Assembly (NCBI GenBank): GCA_022824395.1
Contig: JAJDZX010000025.1
Coordinates: forward strand, 62,001 to 126,000
Reading direction: 5' to 3'
Origin: Alphaproteobacteria bacterium
GTDB taxonomy: Bacteria; Pseudomonadota; Alphaproteobacteria; TMED109
DNA: 64,000 nt
A program made the position numbers and the translations under genes. Positions 33,963 through 42,112 of this stretch are shown here, piece after piece. Within the stretch, counting starts at the first letter, position 1; each line of letters begins with the position of its first letter. Under the pieces are notes generated by a model. It did not search any database and was not told the DNA's origin. It was given only the letters and a program-made list of their open reading frames with translations.

Positions 33963-34832
33963 TCAGCTGCAGGTCAGCTTGGCATATTCCTCGATCATGA
34001 GCCGGCAAACCTTGCCGGGCGTAAAGGCATGTTCGCCGATGACCGACACCGGTGTGACTTCTGCCGCCGTACCCGTCACGAAGACCTCCTCCGCCAGACC
34101 GATGTCTTCGGGCATGATCACTTCCTCGACCACTTCGATTCCCTTTGCCTTGGCGATGCCGATGGCAGTACGGCGGGTAATTCCGTCCAGGAAGCAGTCC
34201 GGTACGGGCGTGTGAATGACGCCGTCCCGCACGAAGAAGATGTTGGCACCCGTGGTTTCCGCCACCCGTCCACGGTGATCGAGCATGAGTGCGTCGTCGT
34301 AGCCCTTGCTTTCGGCGGCGTGCTTGGCAAGCGTGCACGTCATGTAGAGGCCGGCAGCCTTCGTATTGACCGGTGCGGTCTCGGGCGACGGGCGCCGCCA
34401 ATCGGCAAGTGCCAGCCTGATCCCCTTCAGTCGAGCCTCCGGCGAAAAATAGGATGGCCACTCCCAAGCTGCGATGGCGATATGAATGGTGTTCCGCTGG
34501 GCAGAAATACCCATCATCTCACTACCGCGCCAGACTACCGGTCGGACGTAGCCATCCACGATGCCATTGGCTTCGAGCACGGCTCGGCGAGCCTTGCTGA
34601 GTTCCTCTCCGGAACAGGGGAATTCCATCCCCAGTGTGGTGGCAGAATGAATCAGACGATCCGTGTGTTCTTGTTCCTTGAAGATCTTTCCGCCGTAAGC
34701 CCGTTCGCCCTCGAATACAGAACTAGCGTAGTGCAGTGCATGACTCAGTACGTGCAACTGCGCCTCCTGCCAAGGCAGTAATTCGCCGTCTAGCCAGAGC
34801 TGCCCGGGCAGTCGGCCGTAATCTTCAATCAT
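33963..34832 (-). CDS. ilvE: Branched-chain amino acid aminotransferase
   Basis: The 289-residue fold-type IV PLP enzyme interconverts Val, Leu and Ile with their 2-oxo acids. It has the PLP lysine K158 in A-P-V-N-T-K-A-A-G-L-Y, F-E-G-E-R-A-Y near the start, and the phosphate-loop motif T-G-T-A-A-E-V-T-P-V. The frame is open further upstream but the ATG at 34832 begins the conserved region. It is divergent from the marR gene, an arrangement common in alphaproteobacteria. Confidence 0.93.
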   Translation of the reverse strand: MIEDYGRLPGQLWLDGELLPWQEAQLHVLSHALHYASSVFEGERAYGGKIFKEQEHTDRLIHSATTLGMEFPCSGEELSKARRAVLEANGIVDGYVRPVVWRGSEMMGISAQRNTIHIAIAAWEWPSYFSPEARLKGIRLALADWRRPSPETAPVNTKAAGLYMTCTLAKHAAESKGYDDALMLDHRGRVAETTGANIFFVRDGVIHTPVPDCFLDGITRRTAIGIAKAKGIEVVEEVIMPEDIGLAEEVFVTGTAAEVTPVSVIGEHAFTPGKVCRLMIEEYAKLTCS

Positions 34833-34910
34833 GGGAGATGTCCCACAGGAAACACTGGTAGCGTTCCGGAAAGGAGCGCATCGTAGTACCTTACCTCTAG
34901 AAACGTCAAC

Positions 34911-35375
34911 ATGGCTGACGCAGTTATGTCGGATTTTGCAGCACGTGCCATAGCGGAACGTCTTTTCTTCGGTTATCGCGCCTTTACAGGCGATGCCGAC
35001 CGTGTCCTGGCGAGTCGCGGGCTCGGCCGCGCGCATCACAGGGCGCTGTATTTCATCGAACGAGCCGGGAGCATTCCCGTGCACGAACTGCTGGCCACAC
35101 TGGGCATTACGAAACAGGCTTTGACCCGCGTGCTGCGTGAACTGATGGACGCGCAGTTGGTTGAACGCCGACAGGATCCGGCGGACGGACGTCGCGGAAT
35201 TCTGACCCTGACCGAAACAGGTCGGGCGCTCGAACTATCCTTGCTTCACGCCCAGCGGGCCCGGATTGAGTTAGCCCTCGCCCAGGCCGGACCGAACGGT
35301 CGGGAGGCCATTCACACGTTTCTCGAAGCCCTGATGGAGCCGGAAGACCGCGCCCGTATTGGACTCGCGCTGTGA
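34911..35375 (+). CDS. MarR-family transcriptional regulator (PetP-like)
   Basis: The 154-residue protein has the winged helix-turn-helix of MarR regulators: I-P-V-H-E-L-L-A-T-L-G-I-T-K-Q-A-L-T-R-V-L-R-E, then the wing D-P-A-D-G-R-R-G-I-L-T-L-T. It is the first gene of a three-gene signalling operon and overlaps the response regulator. A MarR protein next to an OmpR-type regulator and beside ilvE recalls the PetP/PetR pair of Rhodobacter; that relation is inferred from layout. Confidence 0.88.
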   Translation: MADAVMSDFAARAIAERLFFGYRAFTGDADRVLASRGLGRAHHRALYFIERAGSIPVHELLATLGITKQALTRVLRELMDAQLVERRQDPADGRRGILTLTETGRALELSLLHAQRARIELALAQAGPNGREAIHTFLEALMEPEDRARIGLAL

Positions 35376-36073
35376 ACAGGGCGCCCGGTGCAACGCCGCA
35401 GCCGCTTGATTCCAGGCTGCTGGTCGTTGACGACGACGCACGGCTGAGGAATCTCCTGCAACGATATCTGTCCGGGCAGGGATACCTTGTGGACGTCGCG
35501 CAGGACGCAAGCGCGGCAAGAGAACGCCTCGCGGGAATTGCTTATGACCTGATCGTGCTCGATGTCAGCATGCCCGGGGAAGACGGCTTGGCACTCGCAC
35601 GATCATTGCGGGCAACGGGCAACGTGCCGATCCTTTTCTTGACCGCGCGGAAGGAGACACGGCACCGCATCGAAGGACTGGAAGCAGGGGCAGACGACTA
35701 CATGGGGAAGCCGTTCGATCCGCATGAGCTCTCGTTGCGCGTAGCAGGTCTGCTGCGTCGCGTGAACCCGGTTCCCTCGCCTGGCTGGGTGCATTTCGGC
35801 GAGTACCGTTTTGATCTTGAACGGCGTCGTCTCTGGAATCGCTCGGGGTCGGTTCAGCTAACCGCCCGCGAGGGAGAGGTGCTGGTTCGATTGGCCAGGG
35901 CGTCCGGCAAGCCAGTGGCGCGCGACGTGCTAGGGCAGGGGAGCGCGCTCGGGGAGCGGAGCGTTGACGTCTGCATCAATCGGCTTCGACGGAAGCTTGG
36001 TGAAAGCGCCCGTTCCGCTAGGCACATCGTCTCTATTCGCGGGACGGGATACGCGCTTCGCGCGAGCCCTTGA
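35372..36073 (+). CDS. OmpR-family response regulator (PetR-like)
   Basis: The 233 residues contain a receiver domain with the acidic pair V-V-D-D-D, phosphoacceptor Asp64 in I-V-L-D-V-S-M-P-G, and the Lys switch in Y-M-G-K-P-F-D-P-H-E-L. A winged-helix DNA-binding domain follows (from about residue 140) with S-V-D-V-C-I-N-R-L-R-R-K and I-R-G-T-G-Y. It starts with GTG, overlapping the marR stop, and is itself overlapped by the kinase gene. Confidence 0.93.
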   Translation: MNRAPGATPQPLDSRLLVVDDDARLRNLLQRYLSGQGYLVDVAQDASAARERLAGIAYDLIVLDVSMPGEDGLALARSLRATGNVPILFLTARKETRHRIEGLEAGADDYMGKPFDPHELSLRVAGLLRRVNPVPSPGWVHFGEYRFDLERRRLWNRSGSVQLTAREGEVLVRLARASGKPVARDVLGQGSALGERSVDVCINRLRRKLGESARSARHIVSIRGTGYALRASP

Positions 36074-37401
36074 TGAAGCTCTTTCCGTTTGAACGTTCCA
36101 GTTTAGAAGTCCGGCGAGTACTGCCTCGAGGGTTTTTCGGCCGAGCCCTCGTCATCGTCGCCGTACCCCTCGTTTTACTGCAATTGATTCTTGCCGCGAT
36201 CTTCTACGAAGAGCACTGGGAGGAAGTCGGGCGCCAGCTTGCATTCCAGTTTGCCAACCAGATCAGCTCGATCGGCAAACAAATCGTTGTCGCTCCTCAA
36301 GCGGCTGATGCGATCATCAGCCAAAGTGAGGCCGCATTCAACGTGCAATTGCGCTACGAGCCCGGAGCGGCCTTGGATGGGGCGTTTGCGCACCCTGCGA
36401 GCAGTTACCTGGACTATGCACTGGAACGCATGCTCGGTCGAAGGTTGGACTATCCGTACCGGTACGACACCCGTTCACGTGACGATTCGGTGGAAGTGCA
36501 GGTAGGGCTGCCTACCGGTGTCCTTTACGTCATTGCGCCGATTGAGCACGTATCGAGTTCCACAACCAATATCTTCATTTCTTTGATGATCATGAGTTCG
36601 GTTCTCGCGTTCGTGCTGGCCGTGTATTTCCTGCGGCAGCAGGTTCTTCCGCTTCGCGCTGTCGCCCGGGCTGCCGAACGTTTCGGTCGCGGTGACACTC
36701 ACGCCCCACTCGTCGTCCGGGGCGCTACGGAAGTCCGGAGGGTGGCACAGGAATTCCTGACGATGCGAGACCGGATCCGGGGCCAAATCGAGCAGCGGAC
36801 CGAGTTTCTGGCCGGGGTGAGCCACGACTTACGCACTCTTGTGACTCGTCTTCGCCTGCAGCTTGAACTGCTCGGGGACAATGAGGATCGGAACAGCATG
36901 AAAGCTGATCTCGATGAAATGGAGCACATGATCGAGTCGTATCTCGCATTCGCACAGGGAGAAGGGGAGGAAGCCCCCGACAATGTCGATTTGGTTGAGC
37001 TCCTGGGCGACTTGGTTGACCGGTTTGACGACGGTTCTGGCCGAATTGACTTCAGACGGAGCGAGCCCGTGTATGCCCGTGTACGCGCGGGAGCTGTGCG
37101 ACGTGCCATCTCGAATCTCCTGGAGAATTCGCTACGGCAAGGACATCGACTGGAAGTCAGCCTGACGCAGGACAAGGATGGGGCTCACATCGTGATTGAT
37201 GATGATGGTCCCGGAATTCTCCCGGAACGACGCGAGGAAGCGTTCAAACCGTTCCGGCAACTCGGCGATGGCACAAGGTCAGGAGGAACCGGACTCGGAC
37301 TGACCATTGCACGCGATATTGCTCGCAGCCACGGTGGCGAGATCGAGTTAGAGGATTCGCCCGCAGGCGGCCTGCGCGCTCTGTTCCGCATACCACTGTG
37401 A
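36073..37401 (+). CDS. EnvZ-like sensor histidine kinase
   Basis: The protein (442 aa from this ATG) has two membrane helices (about residues 20-45 and 160-185), a periplasmic sensor loop between them, and a HAMP domain. The H-box is G-V-S-H-D-L-R-T-L with phosphoacceptor His251. The ATPase boxes are N-L-L-E-N-S-L, D-D-D-G-P-G-I and G-G-T-G-L-G-L-T-I-A. The Pro that normally follows H-E/D-L-R-T in this family is Leu here. The start overlaps the response regulator stop. Confidence 0.92.
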   Translation: MKLFPFERSSLEVRRVLPRGFFGRALVIVAVPLVLLQLILAAIFYEEHWEEVGRQLAFQFANQISSIGKQIVVAPQAADAIISQSEAAFNVQLRYEPGAALDGAFAHPASSYLDYALERMLGRRLDYPYRYDTRSRDDSVEVQVGLPTGVLYVIAPIEHVSSSTTNIFISLMIMSSVLAFVLAVYFLRQQVLPLRAVARAAERFGRGDTHAPLVVRGATEVRRVAQEFLTMRDRIRGQIEQRTEFLAGVSHDLRTLVTRLRLQLELLGDNEDRNSMKADLDEMEHMIESYLAFAQGEGEEAPDNVDLVELLGDLVDRFDDGSGRIDFRRSEPVYARVRAGAVRRAISNLLENSLRQGHRLEVSLTQDKDGAHIVIDDDGPGILPERREEAFKPFRQLGDGTRSGGTGLGLTIARDIARSHGGEIELEDSPAGGLRALFRIPL

Positions 37402-37435
37402 GCACCGCAACGCTGGTGACTTCGGTTATGAAGCG

Positions 37436-38011
37436 ATGAATACGCCGGCGCATCTGCTCATGGGAGTTGCCGCCTGCGGGCTCCCGGGTGGAAAGGCGAG
37501 GAATGCCGCGGCACTGGCCGGAGCCCTGATACCCGATGCTACGATCATCGCGATGGTGGCCTGGCAAGGGTGGGTAGTCGGGCGAACCGGGGGCCAGATC
37601 TTTGGCATCGATTATTTCACGGCATTCTGGCAGGAAATTTTTGCGGTCTCGAACTCAGTTCCTCTGTTTCTGGCATGTGCGGCCCTGGGCCTCTTCGCAC
37701 GCCTTCGCTGGGCCGTCGCCTTCGGCATTGCTGCCATTCTCCACATCATCACGGATATCCCGCTGCATGCCGGGGATGGACATCCACCTTTCTGGCCGTT
37801 CTCGGACTGGACCTATGTGAGTTCGTTTTCGTACTGGGACGTGCGGCACGGGGCCAACATCCTGGCCCCGGCGGAATTCATACTATGCCTCATACTGGCA
37901 GCGTGGCTCTGGGTGAAGTTCCGTGGCCTCCCGGCTCGATTGATCATCGCTCTTGGTGTGCTCGTCGAAGCAACTTTCGTTTTCGGAGGGGAGGTCATCT
38001 ACGGCGCCTAG
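37436..38011 (+). CDS. DUF457-like membrane protein
   Basis: The 191-residue protein has four or five hydrophobic segments and the pattern of the YdjM/DUF457 group of predicted membrane-bound metal-dependent hydrolases. It starts M-N-T-P-A-H-L-L-M-G, has A-L-I-P-D-A, then H-I-I-T-D-I-P-L-H-A-G-D-G-H-P-P-F-W-P-F. The repeated His and Asp could bind metal near the membrane. The substrate is unknown. It follows the kinase gene by 34 bp on the same strand. Confidence 0.75.
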   Translation: MNTPAHLLMGVAACGLPGGKARNAAALAGALIPDATIIAMVAWQGWVVGRTGGQIFGIDYFTAFWQEIFAVSNSVPLFLACAALGLFARLRWAVAFGIAAILHIITDIPLHAGDGHPPFWPFSDWTYVSSFSYWDVRHGANILAPAEFILCLILAAWLWVKFRGLPARLIIALGVLVEATFVFGGEVIYGA

Positions 38012-38781
38012 TTCTGCCGGCCAGCACGTACGCGGAAAGTCGCTCGGAGAAGGGACGGTGAAGTGAACGCGGGCACGGGAAGACCGCCAGGCAGGCACAT
38101 CATACGCGCATAATGATGATTATGGAAATTCCTAATGAGTCTCATCATTCTCACCAAAGCACTTGTAATAACAGCAGTAGTGGACTTTGCAGTCCCATCG
38201 GGAAAATCACCATGAAGTATGTCAGCGGGTTCCGATACAGTGTGGCGCACGCTATCACGCAGGCCCATCGCCCTGCTGGGTCCTACAGTAGGTTTCCAAG
38301 TTGGGCCTGACGCGGTTGATCTTGCTTATCCCCCAATGCGATAGCACGTCTTCGCACGAGTTTAGTTCTTGCTAGCGGTAGACCAGTCACTACGGGCAGA
38401 GGGAAACCCACTGGCGGTTACGGCGGCCAATGCAAGGTTCGTCGTGTTTAGGACCTGTTGCAGCCATCCCGACGGCAATATCGCCAGGCTCCGTCCGCCT
38501 GCGCCGTCGCCCGTCTGATGAAACTGCCAACAGACTAAGATCACACAAGGCGAGCGACCTCCGGCACAGAAGCTGTACGCACCTGCATAAGCTGCTCGGA
38601 TCGTCAAGTTTGGAGACTCGGGTTGTCGTGGCGGTAGTGCCGCGATATTGTCGTACGGTGTCACCTTTACGTGGAGTGAATATCCGGCCGCACCCACACA
38701 GCTAACGATACTTCACGTCCCCCGTTCGATGGCAATGGAGCCTGATTCCCGGGCATTCCGATCAACAAGGCGTTTGACGAC
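38012..38781. other. 770-bp region without a clear gene
   Basis: Open frames here on both strands look non-coding. A cluster of dyads lies at 38109-38149: CATAAT-GATG-ATTATG, then AATGAG...CTCAT, with AATGATGA (38112-38119) matched by TCATCATT (38142-38149). It vaguely resembles Fur-type sites. A 32-codon frame (38212-38310) starting M-K-Y-V-S-G-F has no recognisable product. The area may hold a decayed gene or an unrecognised RNA. Confidence 0.35.
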
Positions 38782-39966
38782 ATGCAGAAACTGATGCGAA
38801 ACGCAATACCACCAATCGGGATCATCGCGCTAGGTCTCGCCCTTCTCCTGATACCGACCGTTTACCCAACGGCCCAAGACAGTCCTGTCGGCGTCGGCGG
38901 CGCGCTGGGCGTGAATTGGGTGTATGGCGATTACGACGGCCGCCGAGGCGAGAGCCCTGGGGACGTAGACCTAGAAATGTTCCGCCTCAACGCCGACCTC
39001 AACCACAATAGCCTCATCGGCAGGGTTGAGTACCGGTGGTACGACGGTTACAGCATGATGCATACGGCATGGCTGGGGTATCAGTCGGACGAATTTGGCA
39101 CTGTGCAGGCCGGGATTGTCCGTGTGCCCTTTGGCCCCGGCGACTATGGCGTGTCGTCGAGCTGGTACTTCGACCAGCACTTTTACGTCGGTCTCATCGA
39201 CGACATGGACTTGGGAGTCAGGTGGACAACATCCGTCGGTGCCCTCAACATCGACCTCGCCTATTTCTTCGAAGACGAGGGACACTGGGACGGAGATAGC
39301 TTGGACAGTGCGCGATACAGCTACGATCCTGTGATCTGGGGAACGACTTGTAACGACGGCGATGACAGGTGCGGCTTTACTGAAAACGGGCAGATCAACC
39401 TGCGGGCCGTCTATCCGATAGAGGGTGTGGGAGATGTGGGTGCGTCCATCCAGTACGGGCAGCTGGAAGGAACGAACGTTGACGACAGTGGTGCCACTCA
39501 CTTCGCGGCTTCCGCGCACGGGACAGCCTCCCTTGGCGATGTAAAGGTCGTCTCTCAGCTGTCCTACTACAATTACGACATCACCGACGACACCCCCTGG
39601 GAAGCCGGTCTCATCCCCATGGGCGCCTATGACTATCCCGCGCTCGTCGCCACTGAGGGCTGGATCCCCGCCGTATCACTGCGCTACGAGGGAGTCGATA
39701 CGTCCGAGCTAGCCTGGCTTGATAGCGTTACGCCATACGTGGAGTGGAGTTCGATCCTGAGGGAAAGCGACGACTTCAACGACGGCTCCTTGTGGACCAT
39801 TGGCGCTTCTTGGTTCTGGGGCGGAGTGTACGTGTACACCGACATTGGATTTTCGGACGGGAACTTCTTCGTTGGGCCCGGTGGCGATTTTGGCGCCAAT
39901 TCAAACAACGAATGGGAGAAACGGTTCAACGTCAACGTCCGCTACTACTTCAACCTGTTCAACTGA
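38782..39966 (+). CDS. Outer-membrane porin-like beta-barrel protein
   Basis: The 394-residue protein has a signal peptide ending near T-A-Q-D, then a long series of alternating-polarity strands rich in Tyr, Trp, Gly and Asp, for example L-I-G-R-V-E-Y-R-W-Y-D-G-Y and F-N-V-N-V-R-Y-Y-F-N-L-F at the C-terminus. That is the look of a 16-strand porin. A Cys pair in T-C-N-D-G-D-D-R-C may staple an extracellular loop. It has no close family that I can name; phosphate-selective or sugar porins are candidates. It stands alone, convergent with rlpA. Confidence 0.78.
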   Translation: MQKLMRNAIPPIGIIALGLALLLIPTVYPTAQDSPVGVGGALGVNWVYGDYDGRRGESPGDVDLEMFRLNADLNHNSLIGRVEYRWYDGYSMMHTAWLGYQSDEFGTVQAGIVRVPFGPGDYGVSSSWYFDQHFYVGLIDDMDLGVRWTTSVGALNIDLAYFFEDEGHWDGDSLDSARYSYDPVIWGTTCNDGDDRCGFTENGQINLRAVYPIEGVGDVGASIQYGQLEGTNVDDSGATHFAASAHGTASLGDVKVVSQLSYYNYDITDDTPWEAGLIPMGAYDYPALVATEGWIPAVSLRYEGVDTSELAWLDSVTPYVEWSSILRESDDFNDGSLWTIGASWFWGGVYVYTDIGFSDGNFFVGPGGDFGANSNNEWEKRFNVNVRYYFNLFN

Positions 39967-40359
39967 CCGGCCGAAATCCCCCCGGAGTCCGGGGCTGACA
40001 GGAGCCAAGTGGGCACTGTTGAACGTCTCGCTTATGCGCCGACGTGAACCGCTCTTGAGTTCCCGCTCGGCATCCTCCGGAATTGGTCGGGAAATGGGAG
40101 TTACATGCCTACGGGCTCCGGAGGCAGCCTATGCGTTGCGGTAGTCTCGGATTTATGTCTGATATTACCACTGGTAGCCCAGGCCAGCTTGAAGGCTATG
40201 GCCGTCTATGTTGAATCGTCGGAACCAACTGAACGGAAACAATCTCCTCAGTGAGTGCGGGCCAGCAGGAGGTTTGACACGTCGCACACGCCCGTTGAGC
40301 TGCGCCGTCCCTTATGTGGTCAAGTCGTGGGCTAGTCATCGAGGCACAGACACAAGCCG
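39967..40359. other. Convergent intergenic region with a GC hairpin
   Basis: CCCCGG-AGT-CCGGGG (39980-39994) lies 13 bp after the porin stop and may end transcription, but it has no T-run. The rest of the 393 bp, up to the end of rlpA on the other strand, shows no gene. Confidence 0.4.
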
Positions 40360-41145
40360 CTAGCGGATCTGAACCACCACATTCGGAAGGTACCCTGCCC
40401 GCTCCAATCTCTGGACGAACGTGTCCGCTTCCAGGGCAGACGCGAACGGTCCGAAGCGCACCCGATGCCACCGGTGATTCCTGCTCACCTGGATGCTTGG
40501 ATCACCAAACCTCGATAATTTCCAGGCAAGCCGCTGGGCATTGTCGGGGAGTCGGAAGGCACCGACCTGGACATAGACGTTCCCTGCCCTCACCGGCGTC
40601 ACTCGCTCCTGCGCTACTTGCTCCTGCTGCAGCGGCTCAGTCAGGAGATGTGGGCCACTATCCAACAGTTCGAGGCGTACCGGTGCGACCCCCGCCTTTT
40701 CAACGCCGAGTAACTGGGCTGACCGGCGCGAAAGATCGATGATGCGGTCTCCAACGAACGGCCCTCGGTCATTGACCCTCACCACGAGTTGGCGACCGTT
40801 GTCAAGGTTGGTGACCCTTACCTTGCTGGGCAGCGGCAGCGTCTTATGCGCGGCGGTCAGCGCGTACTGATCAAAAATCTCGCCATTGGCCGTCGGTTTC
40901 CCGTGAAATTTCGGTCCGTACCACGAGGCAAGCCCCTCTGCCCGGTAGTTTGGCTGAACTCTTGGCGTGTACCTGCGACCGGCAACGGTATAGGGCGCTC
41001 CGACCTTGTAGATTCCGCCGCTCCCAGAGACTTGCGGCGCGTCCTGCGGCACTTCCAGCGGTGCCACCACTGGCGCGGGCTTGCCGCACGCAGACATCAA
41101 CAGCATCGCGCAAGCAAACATCATGAAAACCGCTGCCAGCTGCAT
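40360..41145 (-). CDS. rlpA: Septal ring lytic transglycosylase / rare lipoprotein A
   Basis: The 261-residue lipoprotein has a lipobox with Cys20 (L-L-M-S-A-C). A double-psi beta barrel follows (G-L-A-S-W-Y-G-P-K-F-H-G-K-P-T-A-N-G-E, then R-V-N-D-R-G-P-F). A C-terminal SPOR domain (V-Y-V-Q-V-G-A-F) binds denuded glycan at the septum. Family members cleave glycan strands that lack stem peptides. The ATG at 41145 gives a good lipoprotein signal; a start at 41163 would overlap mltB further. It is the last of three coupled minus-strand genes. Confidence 0.92.
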   Translation of the reverse strand: MQLAAVFMMFACAMLLMSACGKPAPVVAPLEVPQDAPQVSGSGGIYKVGAPYTVAGRRYTPRVQPNYRAEGLASWYGPKFHGKPTANGEIFDQYALTAAHKTLPLPSKVRVTNLDNGRQLVVRVNDRGPFVGDRIIDLSRRSAQLLGVEKAGVAPVRLELLDSGPHLLTEPLQQEQVAQERVTPVRAGNVYVQVGAFRLPDNAQRLAWKLSRFGDPSIQVSRNHRWHRVRFGPFASALEADTFVQRLERAGYLPNVVVQIR

Positions 41146-41146
41146 G

Positions 41147-42112
41147 TCAGAGCCCCCGAGCAATTCGGTCCGAGAGAATCCCCACGGCGGTCGCGTAGAA
41201 GCTCGACCGGTTGTACGTCAGCGTAACCCGGAAGTTCTCGTAGACGAGGAAGGCGTCCCCGTCCGGGTAATCCGGGGCCACTACCGACGCGACCAGGGCA
41301 CGTGCAGGAAGGTCGGTCCCGTCGACTCGCCGTAAACCCAGCGCCTGCCATTCGGGAATCGTGCGCGTGACGTCGAGGCCAATCAGATCAGGATCAAAGT
41401 CTGAGGGAAGCTTGACCCCCCTGCCCCAGGTGATGTCATCCCGCCACCCATGAAGCTTGAGGTAATGCGCAATGGAAGCGAAAACATCGGCTTCCGTAGT
41501 CCAGATGTCCCGACGCCCGTCACCGTCGTAGTCCTGGGCAAAGTTGCTGAAGCTCGTCGGCATGAACTGGCTTTGTCCCATGGCGCCGGCCCATGAACCG
41601 AGCATGGATGCAGGTTCCATGCGTTCGCGCTCCATGATTCTGAGTGCTTCAAGGAGCTCGCCCCGAAAGAAATCCTGACGTCGGCCATCGAAGGCAAGTG
41701 TTGCCAGAGCGCCCAATACCGGGAACCCGCCGGTGATTTTCCCGTAATGGGTCTCGATACCCCAAATTGCCAAAATGAATCGCGGCTGAACCCCGTATTT
41801 TTCGCCGACCTGCGTCAGGAGACTTCGGTAGCGCCGGCCCATTTCCCGCCCTCTGTCGACACGCTCGTCACTGATTACTTGATTCAGATACCAGTCAAGG
41901 GTTACGTCCCTTTTCCATTGCTTGCGGTCGAGCTCCAGCACGCGTGGGAGTGGGCCATCCAGATCTCGGAGGGCAGCGTCCAAGGTCGACTGCCCTACCC
42001 CGTTGGCCAGTGCTTCGGCTCGCACACCGTCGAGCCAGTCCGCAAAGGGCTCCGCAACGGCAGGGCCCGTCAACAGGAGTGCTGTGGCGGCGGCGGACAG
42101 CGCTAACTTCAT
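41147..42112 (-). CDS. mltB: Lytic murein transglycosylase, MltB family
   Basis: The 321-residue enzyme cleaves the MurNAc-GlcNAc bond to give 1,6-anhydro ends. A signal peptide ends at A-V-A-E-P. The catalytic Glu120 lies in A-I-W-G-I-E-T-H-Y-G, and the substrate cleft shows A-G-A-M-G-Q-S-Q-F-M-P-T-S-F and D-G-D-G-R-R-D-I-W. There is no lipobox, so it is soluble in the periplasm. The ATG overlaps the stop of the upstream flavoprotein gene. Confidence 0.93.
   Translation of the reverse strand: MKLALSAAATALLLTGPAVAEPFADWLDGVRAEALANGVGQSTLDAALRDLDGPLPRVLELDRKQWKRDVTLDWYLNQVISDERVDRGREMGRRYRSLLTQVGEKYGVQPRFILAIWGIETHYGKITGGFPVLGALATLAFDGRRQDFFRGELLEALRIMERERMEPASMLGSWAGAMGQSQFMPTSFSNFAQDYDGDGRRDIWTTEADVFASIAHYLKLHGWRDDITWGRGVKLPSDFDPDLIGLDVTRTIPEWQALGLRRVDGTDLPARALVASVVAPDYPDGDAFLVYENFRVTLTYNRSSFYATAVGILSDRIARGL

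Noticed and set aside
38362-38697. 111-codon minus-strand frame in the gene-free region before the porin
   Set aside because: No ribosome site, no recognisable motif, and overlapping frames on the other strand are similarly long.
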